Shown here piece after piece: positions 44,557 through 53,559 of a DNA stretch of 64,000 bases. The stretch is from assembly GCF_008727715.1 (NCBI RefSeq), contig NZ_CP044218.1:4691001-4755000 (forward strand), written 5' to 3'. How positions within the stretch are numbered: position 1 is the first letter of the stretch; the number at the start of each line of letters is the position of its first letter. A program made the translations under genes and the position numbers. Below the pieces are notes generated by a model. That model was not told where the DNA came from, did no database searches, and was given only the letters and a program-made list of their open reading frames with translations. The stretch comes from Mesorhizobium terrae (GTDB lineage: Bacteria > Pseudomonadota > Alphaproteobacteria > Rhizobiales > Rhizobiaceae).

Positions 44557-45492
44557 CTACCCGACGACACGCTCGGTGCCGAACACGCCCTGCTCGACCA
44601 CGAAGCGGCGGCAATGCTGGATAAAAGCCTGCACCGTTTGTGTGCGGTGCTCCGCATTGGGCATGGCTATGCCCATGGTGAGCGGGCGCAGGTCTCCAGC
44701 CAGGGGCACGAACACCAGCGGCTTGCCGTCGGGCGAAAGCGTGTTGAGCGGTCGCATATTGGCAATGCCATAGCCAAAACCATTGGCCACCATCGAACGC
44801 ATCACCGCGATGTCGCCGGTGCGCTCGGCGATATAGGGTCGAAGCCCTTTCTGCTGGAAGGCGGACAGGAAGTATTCGCGGCTGAACGGCAGATCGAGCA
44901 GAACCATCGGCTGATCGACCAGTTCTTCCGGCGCTATCGAGGTTCTGGTGGCCAACGCATGTCCCGCCGGCAACATCACATAGGCCGGCAGTTGCATCAG
45001 CGGCTCGAAGGCCATGTCCTGTGAAAGGTCGAGATCGTAGGTCAGCGCCACATCGATGTCGCCACGCTGCAGCAATTCCAGCAACTGGCCCTGGTTGCGC
45101 TCGAACTGGCGGACGCGGACATCGGGATAGCTGTCCTCGAACCGGCGGCGCAGCGTCGGGAAGATGATCTGGGCAAAGGTCAGCAGGCAGCCGATCGCCA
45201 GCGGACCCCTCACCTTTTCGGCGATATCGCCGGCGACGTCGTGCAAGGCATCCGCGTCAGCAAGCAGCCGCGCCGCCTCTTTCAGGAACACGCGACCGCC
45301 GGCCGTCAGCGACAGGCCGTGCGAATGCTTGCGCACGAAAAGCTGGACGCCGAACTCCGTCTCGAGCTGAGCGATGGAAGCCGAAATGGACGGCGGCGAG
45401 ACATTCACCTGCTCGGCAGCCTTGGCGATCGATCCCGCTTCGCCGACGGCAACGAAATATTCCAGCTGTCTGAGGGTAAAGCGAAGTGGCAT
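44557..45492 (-). CDS. LysR-family transcriptional regulator
   Basis: The 311-residue protein has the N-terminal LysR helix-turn-helix (FTLRQLEYFVAVGEAGSI, then SPPSISASIAQLETEFGVQLF) and a type-2 periplasmic-binding effector domain with FGYGIANMRP near its end. It lies 50 bases downstream of the aldehyde dehydrogenase gene in the same direction, so it may be part of that operon and regulate it. Confidence 0.9.
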   Translation of the reverse strand: MPLRFTLRQLEYFVAVGEAGSIAKAAEQVNVSPPSISASIAQLETEFGVQLFVRKHSHGLSLTAGGRVFLKEAARLLADADALHDVAGDIAEKVRGPLAIGCLLTFAQIIFPTLRRRFEDSYPDVRVRQFERNQGQLLELLQRGDIDVALTYDLDLSQDMAFEPLMQLPAYVMLPAGHALATRTSIAPEELVDQPMVLLDLPFSREYFLSAFQQKGLRPYIAERTGDIAVMRSMVANGFGYGIANMRPLNTLSPDGKPLVFVPLAGDLRPLTMGIAMPNAEHRTQTVQAFIQHCRRFVVEQGVFGTERVVG

Positions 45493-45542
45493 GGCTGGTT
45501 ATGTTGCCAGTTTCGGCGCGCGGATCAAGGCGTTGGTGTTCC

Positions 45543-47033
45543 TCAATATTTGATCCACGTGGTCTTGAGCGCGGTGTATTTGTCCAGAGCATGCAACGAC
45601 AGGTCGCGGCCGAAGCCGGACTGTTTGAAGCCGCCGAAGGGCGTCATCGGGCTCAGCGCGTCGACGGTGTTGACCGAAACGGTGCCGGCATGCAGGCGCC
45701 CGGCGATGCGGTGCGCGCGCGAAAGACTGTCCGTCCACAGCGAGGCGGCCAGGCCATAGACGCTGTCATTGGCGATACGGACGGCCTCGTCTTCGTCGTC
45801 GAAAGCGATGACCGACAGCACCGGTCCAAAAATCTCGTCACGGGCTATGCTGTCGTTCGGCGAGACATTGTCGAAGATGGTGGGCTGCACGAAGCTGCCG
45901 CGGCCATTGACGGTGACCTGCTCGCCGCCGGCGACAAGCCGCGCGGTCTTCTTGCCGGTCTCGACAAACCGCATGACGTTGGCGGTGTGACGGGCATCGA
46001 CCATCGCGCCCATCTTCGAGGCCGGGTCGAGCGGATCGCCCGGCTGCGTCGCGGCGGCTCGCGCGACAAGCTTCTCCACCATCTGATCCTTGACGCTGCG
46101 CTGGACCAGCAAGCGCGAATTGGCCGAGCAGACCTCGCCCTGGTTGAAGAAGATGCCGAAGGCAGCCATGTCGGCCGCCGCATCGAGATTGCCGCAATCG
46201 GCGAACACCAGGTTCGGGCTCTTGCCGCCGGTTTCCAGCCACACCTGCTTCATGTTGGACTGGCCGGAATACTGCAGGAACATCTTGCCGACAGCGGTGG
46301 AACCGGTGAAGGCGAGGCAATCGACGTCCATGTGGCGGCCGAGCGCCTGCCCGGCGGTCTCGCCGAGGCCAGGAACGACGTTGAGCACGCCGGCCGGCAA
46401 GCCGGCCTCCATGGCGAGCTCCGCCAGCCGCAGTGCCGAGAAAGGCGACTGTTCGGCGGGCTTCAGTACGACCGAATTGCCGGCTGCCAGTGCCGGCGCG
46501 CATTTCCAGGTCGCCATGTCGAGCGGGAAATTCCACGGCACCACCGCGCCGACCACGCCAAGCGGCTCGCGCCGCACCAACACCAGATCGCCCGCACCGC
46601 TCGGTGCGATCTCGTCATAGATCTTGTCGATCGCCTCGGCATACCACTGGAAGATGCCAGCCGAGCCCGGCACGTCGACGGTGGCCGCGTCAGTGACCAG
46701 CTTGCCCATGTCGAGCGATTCCAGCAGCGCCAGTTCGTGCAGGTTCTCGCGCAACAACTGTGCCAGGCGCAGAAGCACGTCCTTGCGATGACCGGGCGTC
46801 GCCCGCGACCAGGCGCCGGAAGCGAAGGCGCGACGTGCCGAGGCAACGGCGAGGTCGATGTCTTCCTCGCCGCAGGAGGCGACTTCGGCCAGCGTCTCGC
46901 CGGTTGCCGGGTTGATGCTCGCGAAGGTGCGGCCGGAACGCGCGGCGACGAACTTGCCGTCGATGAAGGCCTTGTCACGGAAGCGGATCGTTGCCGCCTT
47001 GCCGATCCAGTCCTTGTGGCTGAGTTCGCTCAT
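45543..47033 (-). CDS. NAD-dependent aldehyde dehydrogenase (PuuC-like)
   Basis: The 496-residue ALDH has VPWNFPL, KPAEQSP, FTGSTAVGK, LETGGKSPN (catalytic Glu), QGEVCSANSR (catalytic Cys) and EIFGPVLSV. FQWYAEAIDKIYDEIAP and SLHALDKYTALKTTWI match the gamma-glutamyl-gamma-aminobutyraldehyde dehydrogenase group. It should oxidise an aminoaldehyde or similar to the acid. It could process the aldehyde made by the amine dehydrogenase at 40,496; it could also serve the XylX pathway, though less likely by similarity. Confidence 0.9.
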   Translation of the reverse strand: MSELSHKDWIGKAATIRFRDKAFIDGKFVAARSGRTFASINPATGETLAEVASCGEEDIDLAVASARRAFASGAWSRATPGHRKDVLLRLAQLLRENLHELALLESLDMGKLVTDAATVDVPGSAGIFQWYAEAIDKIYDEIAPSGAGDLVLVRREPLGVVGAVVPWNFPLDMATWKCAPALAAGNSVVLKPAEQSPFSALRLAELAMEAGLPAGVLNVVPGLGETAGQALGRHMDVDCLAFTGSTAVGKMFLQYSGQSNMKQVWLETGGKSPNLVFADCGNLDAAADMAAFGIFFNQGEVCSANSRLLVQRSVKDQMVEKLVARAAATQPGDPLDPASKMGAMVDARHTANVMRFVETGKKTARLVAGGEQVTVNGRGSFVQPTIFDNVSPNDSIARDEIFGPVLSVIAFDDEDEAVRIANDSVYGLAASLWTDSLSRAHRIAGRLHAGTVSVNTVDALSPMTPFGGFKQSGFGRDLSLHALDKYTALKTTWIKY

Positions 47034-47076
47034 GCGGGCTCCTGCTTCACACTTTGCTTAGGGTTGTCCGTCCGGA

Positions 47077-47751
47077 CTATTCGTCGCCGGGCACGCCGTA
47101 GCTCGGCGCATCGGAGGGATTGATGGCGCGGGTCACATAGGCGTCGAGCTGGGGCTTGTAGATGTCCCAGAGCTTTCCCAGCTCCTCGATCGGACAGTCT
47201 TCCGTCCAGTCGCAGCGCAAATCCGCCACCGGCCAGGCCACTTCGCGCACCAGCTTCATGCCGGCCGAACGGACCGGTCCAGCCTCGCCGCCGGCTTTCA
47301 GGGCTGCCCGCATCGTCGCGATGATGCGGTCGCCGAGATGACCTTCCGAGGCGAGGAACGCGTCGACCATCGCCTGCGGCACGCCTGAATTGGCGAGCAG
47401 ATTGCCGCCGCAGGCGACGTTCTCAGCCCGCGCCTCGGCCCAGATGCCAAGCGCCTTTGGGCCGGAATGGATCGCGCTGATGCCGGCGCCGTCGACGGCC
47501 AGCAGCTGCCGAAATTCCATATACGCGCCGGTGCGCTTCAGAATGGACACCGCCTCAGTGGCGGATGCACCGCGCGCCATCAGGTCGAGCGCGCGGGTGC
47601 CCAGCGTCGGGTCGGTGACGTTCTGGCTGGCGACCGCCCCCACATTGGCCTGCGCATAGGCACAGCGCGCGGCCACAGCCGGCGATGACGAGGACACCGC
47701 CACACCGAACATGCCGGTGCGGCTGCAGCGCGCAACGATCGAGAAGGTCAT
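47077..47751 (-). CDS. DUF1028 family protein (Ntn-hydrolase-like)
   Basis: The 224-residue protein starts TFSIVARC, then GVAVSSSSPAVAARC and AVASQNVTDP, the typical DUF1028 opening, in which the residue after Met may act as an N-terminal nucleophile. The C-terminal part has LRCDWTEDCPIEELGKLW, also seen in the family. No reaction is established. DUF1028 genes often neighbour RidA, M20 peptidases and Liv importers, exactly as here, which suggests amide or peptide catabolism. Confidence 0.85.
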   Translation of the reverse strand: MTFSIVARCSRTGMFGVAVSSSSPAVAARCAYAQANVGAVASQNVTDPTLGTRALDLMARGASATEAVSILKRTGAYMEFRQLLAVDGAGISAIHSGPKALGIWAEARAENVACGGNLLANSGVPQAMVDAFLASEGHLGDRIIATMRAALKAGGEAGPVRSAGMKLVREVAWPVADLRCDWTEDCPIEELGKLWDIYKPQLDAYVTRAINPSDAPSYGVPGDE

Positions 47752-47760
47752 GCCGCGCCC

Positions 47761-48174
47761 TCAGTCCGGGATAACGGCTGTGCCGTCGATCTCGACCAGC
47801 CAGTCGGGCCGGGCGAGCGCCGACACCACCAGCCCGGTCGATACCGGATGCACGCCCTTGATGTATTCGCCCATGGTCCGGTAGACCGCCTCGCGATGGC
47901 GAACGTCGGTGATGTAGACCACCACCTTCACCAGATGCTCCATCTTGCCGCCGCACTCCTCGATGAGCTGCTTGATGTTCTGCATGACCTTGTGGGTCTG
48001 CTCGACCGGATCGTGGCTGCCGATGTTCTTGGCGGTATCGAGATCCTGCGGGCACTGGCCACGCAGGAAGACCGTGGTGCCGCGCGCGATCACCGCCTGG
48101 CAGAGATCGTTGTCGAGCTTCTGCTCGGGATAGGTATCCTTGGTGTTGAACTTGCGAATGCGGGTATGCGCCAT
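47761..48174 (-). CDS. RidA/YjgF-family protein
   Basis: The 137-residue protein has the RidA fold traits FLRGQCPQDL, VMQNIKQLIEECGGKMEHLVKVVVYITDV and a C-terminal DWLVEIDGTAVIP. ATG 48174 follows GGAGACC; an in-frame ATG at 48186 is possible. Canonical RidA hydrolyses reactive enamine/imine intermediates. The usual active-site arginine is not evident, so it may belong to a RidA subgroup with another role. It lies 9 bases before the DUF1028 gene in the same operon. Confidence 0.85.
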   Translation of the reverse strand: MAHTRIRKFNTKDTYPEQKLDNDLCQAVIARGTTVFLRGQCPQDLDTAKNIGSHDPVEQTHKVMQNIKQLIEECGGKMEHLVKVVVYITDVRHREAVYRTMGEYIKGVHPVSTGLVVSALARPDWLVEIDGTAVIPD

Positions 48175-48355
48175 CGTGGTCTCCATCGGAACGGGCCAGC
48201 GGTCCCTCGTCGAGCGACGTTCGACCCATGCCCGCATCTGCTGTGCGGATATTCGTCGGGCGGAATGAGCGCCGAAAGAACAGTCTTTCTCATCGCTGAT
48301 AAGGCCGGGCCTAATCAGCGAAAGTCAGGGCGGCGGGCAGCGCAACCGCCGTCGG

Positions 48356-49630
48356 CTACGCGTCTTCGGTCTGCTTTATAGCGGCGGCGTGGTAGGCCAG
48401 ATATTTGCGCTGCGTGGAAATGCGGTCTGCCAGATGTTTTGCATCGTGCCAGACACCCCAGATGAAGGAGGAGCCCCGGCGCGACTGCCAGGGCAGACCG
48501 AGGAAATAGATGCCGGGCACGCTCGACACGCCGCGCTGGTGTTTCGGTCGGCCCTTCTCGTCGAAGGCATCGACCTTCATCCAGCTGTAGTCGACGGAAT
48601 AGCCGGTGGCCCAGATGATCGAGGTGATACCGGCCTTCGCCAGATCGAGTTCCAGAATGGGATTGGTCATGCACTCCGGATCGGGATCGAGCCGGCGCGC
48701 TTCGGGTTCTTCCGGTAGGTCGAGACCGTTGGCCAGGACATAGGCGTCGGCCTCGTCCATCAGCGATAGATGGTTGGCATCGCCGCGCGCAACGTTCTGG
48801 TTCAGGTCAGGCGCGAAACGCATCACTCCGTCCCGAAAACTCTCGGCGCGGCCGACAAGCGTCATCCCACGCGCCGCAAGACGCCGGAAATCGATCGTCT
48901 CGCCGCCGCGGGCGCCGCTGACGGCGATCGTGACGTGTTCGGTGCCCGGGCCCGGCGTTTCGGCGTCCCACTTGTTCAGCACCCCCAGCCACCAGCAGAA
49001 ATCGCGGCCGCGATAGCTGCGGAACGGACGGTCGTGCGGTCCAACCGCGAGATAGACGCGCTTTCCCGTGCGAACGAGTTCATCGGCGATCTGCACCCCC
49101 GACGATCCGGCACCGATCACCAGCACCGCACCCTCGGGCAATTGCTGAGGGTTATGGTAGGTGTTGGAGTGGATCTGGACGATACCCGCGCTGTCGGGGA
49201 CGATATTCGGGACAATCGGGTTCTGGAAAGCGCCGGTGGCGGCAACGACGCTGTTGGCCTCGATCACGCCGTCCGACGTTTCGACCCGGAAGCCGGGGCG
49301 GCCCGCAAGCCGCTGCACTTGCTTCACCTCAACGCCGCAGCGGATCGGCGCACCGATCATTTTCGCGTAGGCGACGAAATAGTCCGCAACCGTTTCCTTG
49401 GAAGGAAAACCGTCGGGGCCAGTCTCCTCAAACTCCATGCCGGGAAAACGATCGTGCCAGGCCGGACCGTTGGCAACGAGTGAATCCCATCTCTCGGAGC
49501 GCCAGCGTTCGGCAATGCGATGCCGTTCGAGAACGAGATGAGGCACGCCGCATTTGCTCAGATGCTCGCTCATGGCCACCCCGGCCTGGCCCGCGCCAAC
49601 CACAAGCGTGTCTACTGTTTCGACCGACAT
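48356..49630 (-). CDS. Flavin-containing monooxygenase-like oxidoreductase
   Basis: The 424-residue protein has two Rossmann motifs, GAGQAGVAMSE (FAD, about 13) and IGAGSSGVQIADEL (NADPH, about 172), and the FMO/BVMO-like WATGYSVDYSW near the end. Class B flavoprotein monooxygenases of this type hydroxylate amines or sulfides or act as CzcO/YeeE-like oxidoreductases. It lies between the RidA operon and the Liv operon with its own intergenic regions. Substrate unknown. Confidence 0.85.
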   Translation of the reverse strand: MSVETVDTLVVGAGQAGVAMSEHLSKCGVPHLVLERHRIAERWRSERWDSLVANGPAWHDRFPGMEFEETGPDGFPSKETVADYFVAYAKMIGAPIRCGVEVKQVQRLAGRPGFRVETSDGVIEANSVVAATGAFQNPIVPNIVPDSAGIVQIHSNTYHNPQQLPEGAVLVIGAGSSGVQIADELVRTGKRVYLAVGPHDRPFRSYRGRDFCWWLGVLNKWDAETPGPGTEHVTIAVSGARGGETIDFRRLAARGMTLVGRAESFRDGVMRFAPDLNQNVARGDANHLSLMDEADAYVLANGLDLPEEPEARRLDPDPECMTNPILELDLAKAGITSIIWATGYSVDYSWMKVDAFDEKGRPKHQRGVSSVPGIYFLGLPWQSRRGSSFIWGVWHDAKHLADRISTQRKYLAYHAAAIKQTEDA

Positions 49631-49789
49631 TTCTGCGCCCTTTTCTGGCCTCCGGAAGTTTCTGCGGTTGCAGCGGAGGTCTCACGGCTGGTTTACTGGA
49701 GGGGTCGGGTCGCGAAAATTACGATTTCACGTGGCACTGGTTAGCTTGTCCCTAAATACCGGGAGGCTGCGGTCCGTCGCCCCGGACAG

Positions 49790-50491
49790 TCAGAGATAGA
49801 GGCTCCTGGCTGCCTTCGACGACAACAGCTCGCGAGCCGGTCCCTCCTGCGCGACGCGGCCCTTGACCAGCACATAACCGCGGTCGGCGATCCCAAGACC
49901 CATCTCGGCATTCTGTTCGATCAACAGGATCGTCGTGCCGCGCCGATGCACTTCTTTGGTGATCTCGAAATATTCGTCGATCAGCTTGGGCGACAGGCCA
50001 AGCGACGGCTCGTCCATGATGACCAGCCTAGGTTCGCCGATCAGCGCGCGCGCCAGCGCCACCATGGCTTGTTCGCCACCCGACAACGTTCCCGCCACCT
50101 GACGCAATCGCTCGCGAATGCGCGGGAACAAGTGACACATCTTGTCCAGTTGCGGCTCGAAATCCGGTCCCCGGCCGGAAACGGCATCATAACCGAGCCG
50201 CAAATTCTCCTGCACGGTGAGACTGGGGAACAGCCGCCGCCCCTCAGGCACTAGCCCGACACCGAGCGCCGCCAGATTCTCGGTGCCGAGCGAGGCCAGG
50301 TCGCGGCCCATCACCTCGACCCTGCCGCGTTGCGCCCGCACGACGCCGCAAACCGTCATGAAGGTCGTGGTCTTGCCGGCGCCGTTGGGCCCGAGCAGGC
50401 AGACGAGCTCGCCGGGCTGCACGCTCATCGTCACAGCGCGCAGCATCGGCACCGGACCATAGGCCGTGTCGACATCCTTCAACTCAAGCAT
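49790..50491 (-). CDS. livF: Branched-chain amino acid-type ABC transporter ATPase LivF
   Basis: The 233-residue ATPase has GPNGAGKTT, AGTLSGGEQAMVALARALI and LVIMDEPSLGLSPKLIDEYF, the LivF pattern. ATG 50491 lies within the end of livG (8-base overlap). It is the last gene of the minus-strand Liv operon. Confidence 0.93.
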   Translation of the reverse strand: MLELKDVDTAYGPVPMLRAVTMSVQPGELVCLLGPNGAGKTTTFMTVCGVVRAQRGRVEVMGRDLASLGTENLAALGVGLVPEGRRLFPSLTVQENLRLGYDAVSGRGPDFEPQLDKMCHLFPRIRERLRQVAGTLSGGEQAMVALARALIGEPRLVIMDEPSLGLSPKLIDEYFEITKEVHRRGTTILLIEQNAEMGLGIADRGYVLVKGRVAQEGPARELLSSKAARSLYL

Positions 50492-51269
50492 GGACGGCCG
50501 CCTTTCCGAGATAGGCTTCCTGCACGCGCGGATCGGCCTTCACGGCCGCGAAATCGCCCTCGGCGATCTTGCTGCCATAGTCGATGCAGATGACTTGGTG
50601 CGGGAAGGCCTCGACCACGCGCATGTCGTGCTCGATCAGGATCACGGAAAGATCCGCTCGTTCGCGCTTCAGGCGCGCGATATCGGCGATCAATGCATCG
50701 GTCTCGATCTCGTCCATGCCGACGGAAGGTTCGTCGAGCAACAACAGCTTCGGCTCGGAGGCCAATGCACGGGCAATTTCCAGCCGGCGCCGGTCGGCCT
50801 GCGCCAGTGTCCCGGCCAGCCTGTAGCGCTGTTCGAACAGATCGCCCGACCCGGCCTTGAGCAGCGCCTCGGCTTTTTCCACGCAGGCAGCCATTTCACG
50901 CCGCGATGCGCCGGGAAGAAACAGCGCGCCCAGCACGCCGGTCCCGGTGCGCGTGTGCATGCCGATGATGACGTTGTCCAGCACGCTGAGGTCGGAAAAC
51001 AGGCGCGAGGTTTGGAAGGTGCGGCCGACGCCACGCGCAACCACGTCATGCGCCGGGTGACCGGTGATGTCGGAACCGTCGAAGCGCACGCGACCGGACG
51101 TCGGTCGGTAGACACCGGTGACGACATTGAACAGCGTCGACTTGCCGGCCCCGTTGGGTCCGATGACGGCCAGCACCTCGCCGCGGCCGACCGAGAAGCT
51201 GATGTCGTTCAGCGCGACGAGGCCGCCAAAGCGCATCGTCGCGTTCTCGACCTCGAGGAGAGCGTTCAC
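50484..51269 (-). CDS. livG: Branched-chain amino acid-type ABC transporter ATPase LivG
   Basis: The 261-residue ATPase has GPNGAGKST, GVGRTFQTSRLFSDLSVLDN and LLLLDEPSVGMDEIETDAL. It lacks the strict LSGG signature (GTLAQADRRRLEIARAL), a deviation for an ABC protein that is common in some LivG groups. It starts at GTG 51269 overlapping the livM stop (GTGA). Confidence 0.92.
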   Translation of the reverse strand: MNALLEVENATMRFGGLVALNDISFSVGRGEVLAVIGPNGAGKSTLFNVVTGVYRPTSGRVRFDGSDITGHPAHDVVARGVGRTFQTSRLFSDLSVLDNVIIGMHTRTGTGVLGALFLPGASRREMAACVEKAEALLKAGSGDLFEQRYRLAGTLAQADRRRLEIARALASEPKLLLLDEPSVGMDEIETDALIADIARLKRERADLSVILIEHDMRVVEAFPHQVICIDYGSKIAEGDFAAVKADPRVQEAYLGKAAVHA

Positions 51270-52441
51270 TTGCTTTCTCCGTAGCTGCGCATGCGCTGCG
51301 GAAACAGGCCCTGCGGACGGATCATCAGGAAGCCGATGATAACGATGCCGAAAAACAGCAGCCGGTAGTCGGAAAAGGCGCGCAGCTTCTCGGGCAGAAT
51401 GGTCAGCAGGAAGGCGCCGACGATAACGCCGAAGATGTTGTCCATGCCGCCGACGATCACCATCGTCATGATAGTGACGGAAACCAGGAAAGTGAAATTG
51501 TCGGGCGAGATGTAGGAAACATAGAAAGCGTAGATGGTGCCGGCGAAGGCGGCGAGGAAAGCATCCACCGCGAAGGCCAGCACCTTGAACCAGGCGACAT
51601 TGATGCCTTGCGCACGTGCCGCGATCTCGTCGGCGCGCAGCGCGTTCCAGGCCAGCCCGATGCGCGAGGAATGCAGGCGGCGGGCAGTGACGATCGCCAC
51701 CACCACCAAAGCGGCCGAGAGGTAGTAGAAATTGGCTTGGCTCGGCAGTTTCCAGCCGAACACGACCAGCGGATCGGCAAAAGAATGGCCAAACAGCGAG
51801 GGCGCGGGAATACCGACCAGCCCGTTGGGGCCGCCTGTCCAGCTGAGATTGTTCAAAAGCTGCTGCACCACCACCCCGAAGGCAATGGTGACCAGCGCCA
51901 GATAGGTGTCGCGGGTGCGCATCGACGGGATGCCGATGAGGAAGCCGAACAGCGTCGCGGCCACGGCGGCGACAGGCAGGGTCAGCCAGAAGCTCATGCC
52001 GAAATTGATGGCCAAAAGCGCCGACACATAAGCGCCGATGCCATAGGAGGCGCCGGTCGCGAAATTGGGAATGTTGGCGCTGCCGAGCTGGAAATTCAGC
52101 GCCAGCGCCAGCACCGCGTAGAGCTGGGCGACGATGAGCAGATGCAGGACATAGGTGTTCGAGCCGACCACGAACGGAAACAACAGCACGACCACCGCCG
52201 CCGTCCCGACCGCCACCACGGGAGCCTGGGAAAAACTCGCCGTCACCAGGTCGGCGATCTGCGGCCTCTTTTCCAGGAGATAGAAGCCCGCAGCCAGCAG
52301 GGCCAACAGGCCGATGACCTGCCAACCGCCTTCCGCCTTGAGGATCAAATAGAGGAATCCGGCACCGCAAAGCTGTGCCGCGACGGCAATTGTCGCCGCC
52401 TTGCCCTGGCCAATTGTCGGCGATGAAGAACCTGCGCTCAT
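51266..52441 (-). CDS. livM: Branched-chain amino acid-type ABC transporter permease LivM
   Basis: The 391-residue polytopic permease has the LivM core: LALNFQLGSANIPNFATGAS, TYLALVTIAFGVVVQQLLNN, GGPNGLVGIP and GGMDNIFGVIVGAFLL. About 80 extra N-terminal residues hold additional hydrophobic helices. It begins 1 base after the livH stop. Confidence 0.93.
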   Translation of the reverse strand: MSAGSSSPTIGQGKAATIAVAAQLCGAGFLYLILKAEGGWQVIGLLALLAAGFYLLEKRPQIADLVTASFSQAPVVAVGTAAVVVLLFPFVVGSNTYVLHLLIVAQLYAVLALALNFQLGSANIPNFATGASYGIGAYVSALLAINFGMSFWLTLPVAAVAATLFGFLIGIPSMRTRDTYLALVTIAFGVVVQQLLNNLSWTGGPNGLVGIPAPSLFGHSFADPLVVFGWKLPSQANFYYLSAALVVVAIVTARRLHSSRIGLAWNALRADEIAARAQGINVAWFKVLAFAVDAFLAAFAGTIYAFYVSYISPDNFTFLVSVTIMTMVIVGGMDNIFGVIVGAFLLTILPEKLRAFSDYRLLFFGIVIIGFLMIRPQGLFPQRMRSYGESK

Positions 52442-52442
52442 G

Positions 52443-53360
52443 TTACACCTTCACCATGACGGCGCGACCGAGCAGTCCTTCAGGGCGAAAGAGCAGCACC
52501 CCGATAACCAGCAGGAAAACGAAAACCAGCCGGTATGAGGCACCGTCCGGCACGAATGTCTGGGCGAGCACCTCTATGCCGGCGATGATCAGGCCGCCGA
52601 GGATGGCGCCGGGCATCGAGCCCAGCCCGCCAATGACCGCCGCGGAGAAGCCGAGCAGGCCGGCCATGACGCCGAAATCGAACCGCGTCACCCCGGCATA
52701 GCTCGCAAACAGCAGGCCGGCGATAGCGCCGATGGCCGAGGCGACGAAGAAGGTAGCGCGGAAGACACGCGTGTCGCGGATACCCATCATGCGCGCCACG
52801 ACACGGTCCTCGGAGGCCGCGCGGATGCGCAGACCGAGAGGCGTCAGGCGCAGGAAGGCGAAAAGCAGGGCGACAAGCACGAATGTCAGCGTCACCACCA
52901 GCAGGGAAAACCAGCCGACCTGCACGCCCGCCACTTCGAAGGCGACGCCCGAGGCGAGCCGCGGAAAGGCGTGCGGGTTGGAGCCTTGCGGGTAGAGATG
53001 GCGGATCAGTTCGCGGATGACGATGCCCAATGCGACCGTCGCCACCAGCGCCATCATCGGCGGCGCGTCCCGGAAGCGCCGGATCACCACCTTGTCCAGG
53101 GTCACGCCGATGAGGCCGACGACAAACACGGCAGCGCATGCGGCAACGATCAGCCAGGCGGGGCTCGCAACCCCGACGGCGATTGCCAGTGCCTGGGCGA
53201 TTGCCAGCGCGATGAAGGGTGACGTCATCGCCACATCGCCATGCGAGAAGTGGATGACGTTGAGAACGCCGAAGATCAGGCTGAAGCCGATGGCCAGCAA
53301 AGCATAGATGCACCCGAGGGTAATCCAGTTCACCGCTTGCTGGACAAATAGCTCTGCCAT
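52443..53360 (-). CDS. livH: Branched-chain amino acid-type ABC transporter permease LivH
   Basis: The 305-residue permease has YALLAIGFSLIFGVLNVIHFSHGDV near its start and FAAVIGGLGSMPGAILGGLII-like residues near its end, the LivH signature. It is the first gene of the four-gene minus-strand operon. Its binding protein is encoded divergently. Confidence 0.93.
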   Translation of the reverse strand: MAELFVQQAVNWITLGCIYALLAIGFSLIFGVLNVIHFSHGDVAMTSPFIALAIAQALAIAVGVASPAWLIVAACAAVFVVGLIGVTLDKVVIRRFRDAPPMMALVATVALGIVIRELIRHLYPQGSNPHAFPRLASGVAFEVAGVQVGWFSLLVVTLTFVLVALLFAFLRLTPLGLRIRAASEDRVVARMMGIRDTRVFRATFFVASAIGAIAGLLFASYAGVTRFDFGVMAGLLGFSAAVIGGLGSMPGAILGGLIIAGIEVLAQTFVPDGASYRLVFVFLLVIGVLLFRPEGLLGRAVMVKV

Positions 53361-53559
53361 GCCGCCCGTCTCTCTCCCTTGGAGCCCGGACGATTACCAG
53401 CGCCGCCCCTATGAGCACATAATGAATCTCCGATGTAGCAGATAGCAATTTCCGAATTTCGCGAGGCGGTAGCGGCGAAATATAGTTGCGCTAGATGGCG
53501 GTCTCCCGATCGGCCGGAACGCGACCTTCGCGGAAGAAAACAAAAAAAGAGGTGGAACC
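53361..53559. promoter_or_regulatory. Divergent promoter region of the Liv system
   Basis: 199 bases between livH (-) and the binding-protein gene (+). It should hold both promoters. A GAGGTGGA ribosome site precedes the ATG at 53560. No clear operator palindrome was seen. Confidence 0.45.

Noticed and set aside
45486-47123. A 545-codon plus-strand open frame
   Set aside because: It mirrors the aldehyde dehydrogenase gene, which has intact catalytic motifs on the minus strand.
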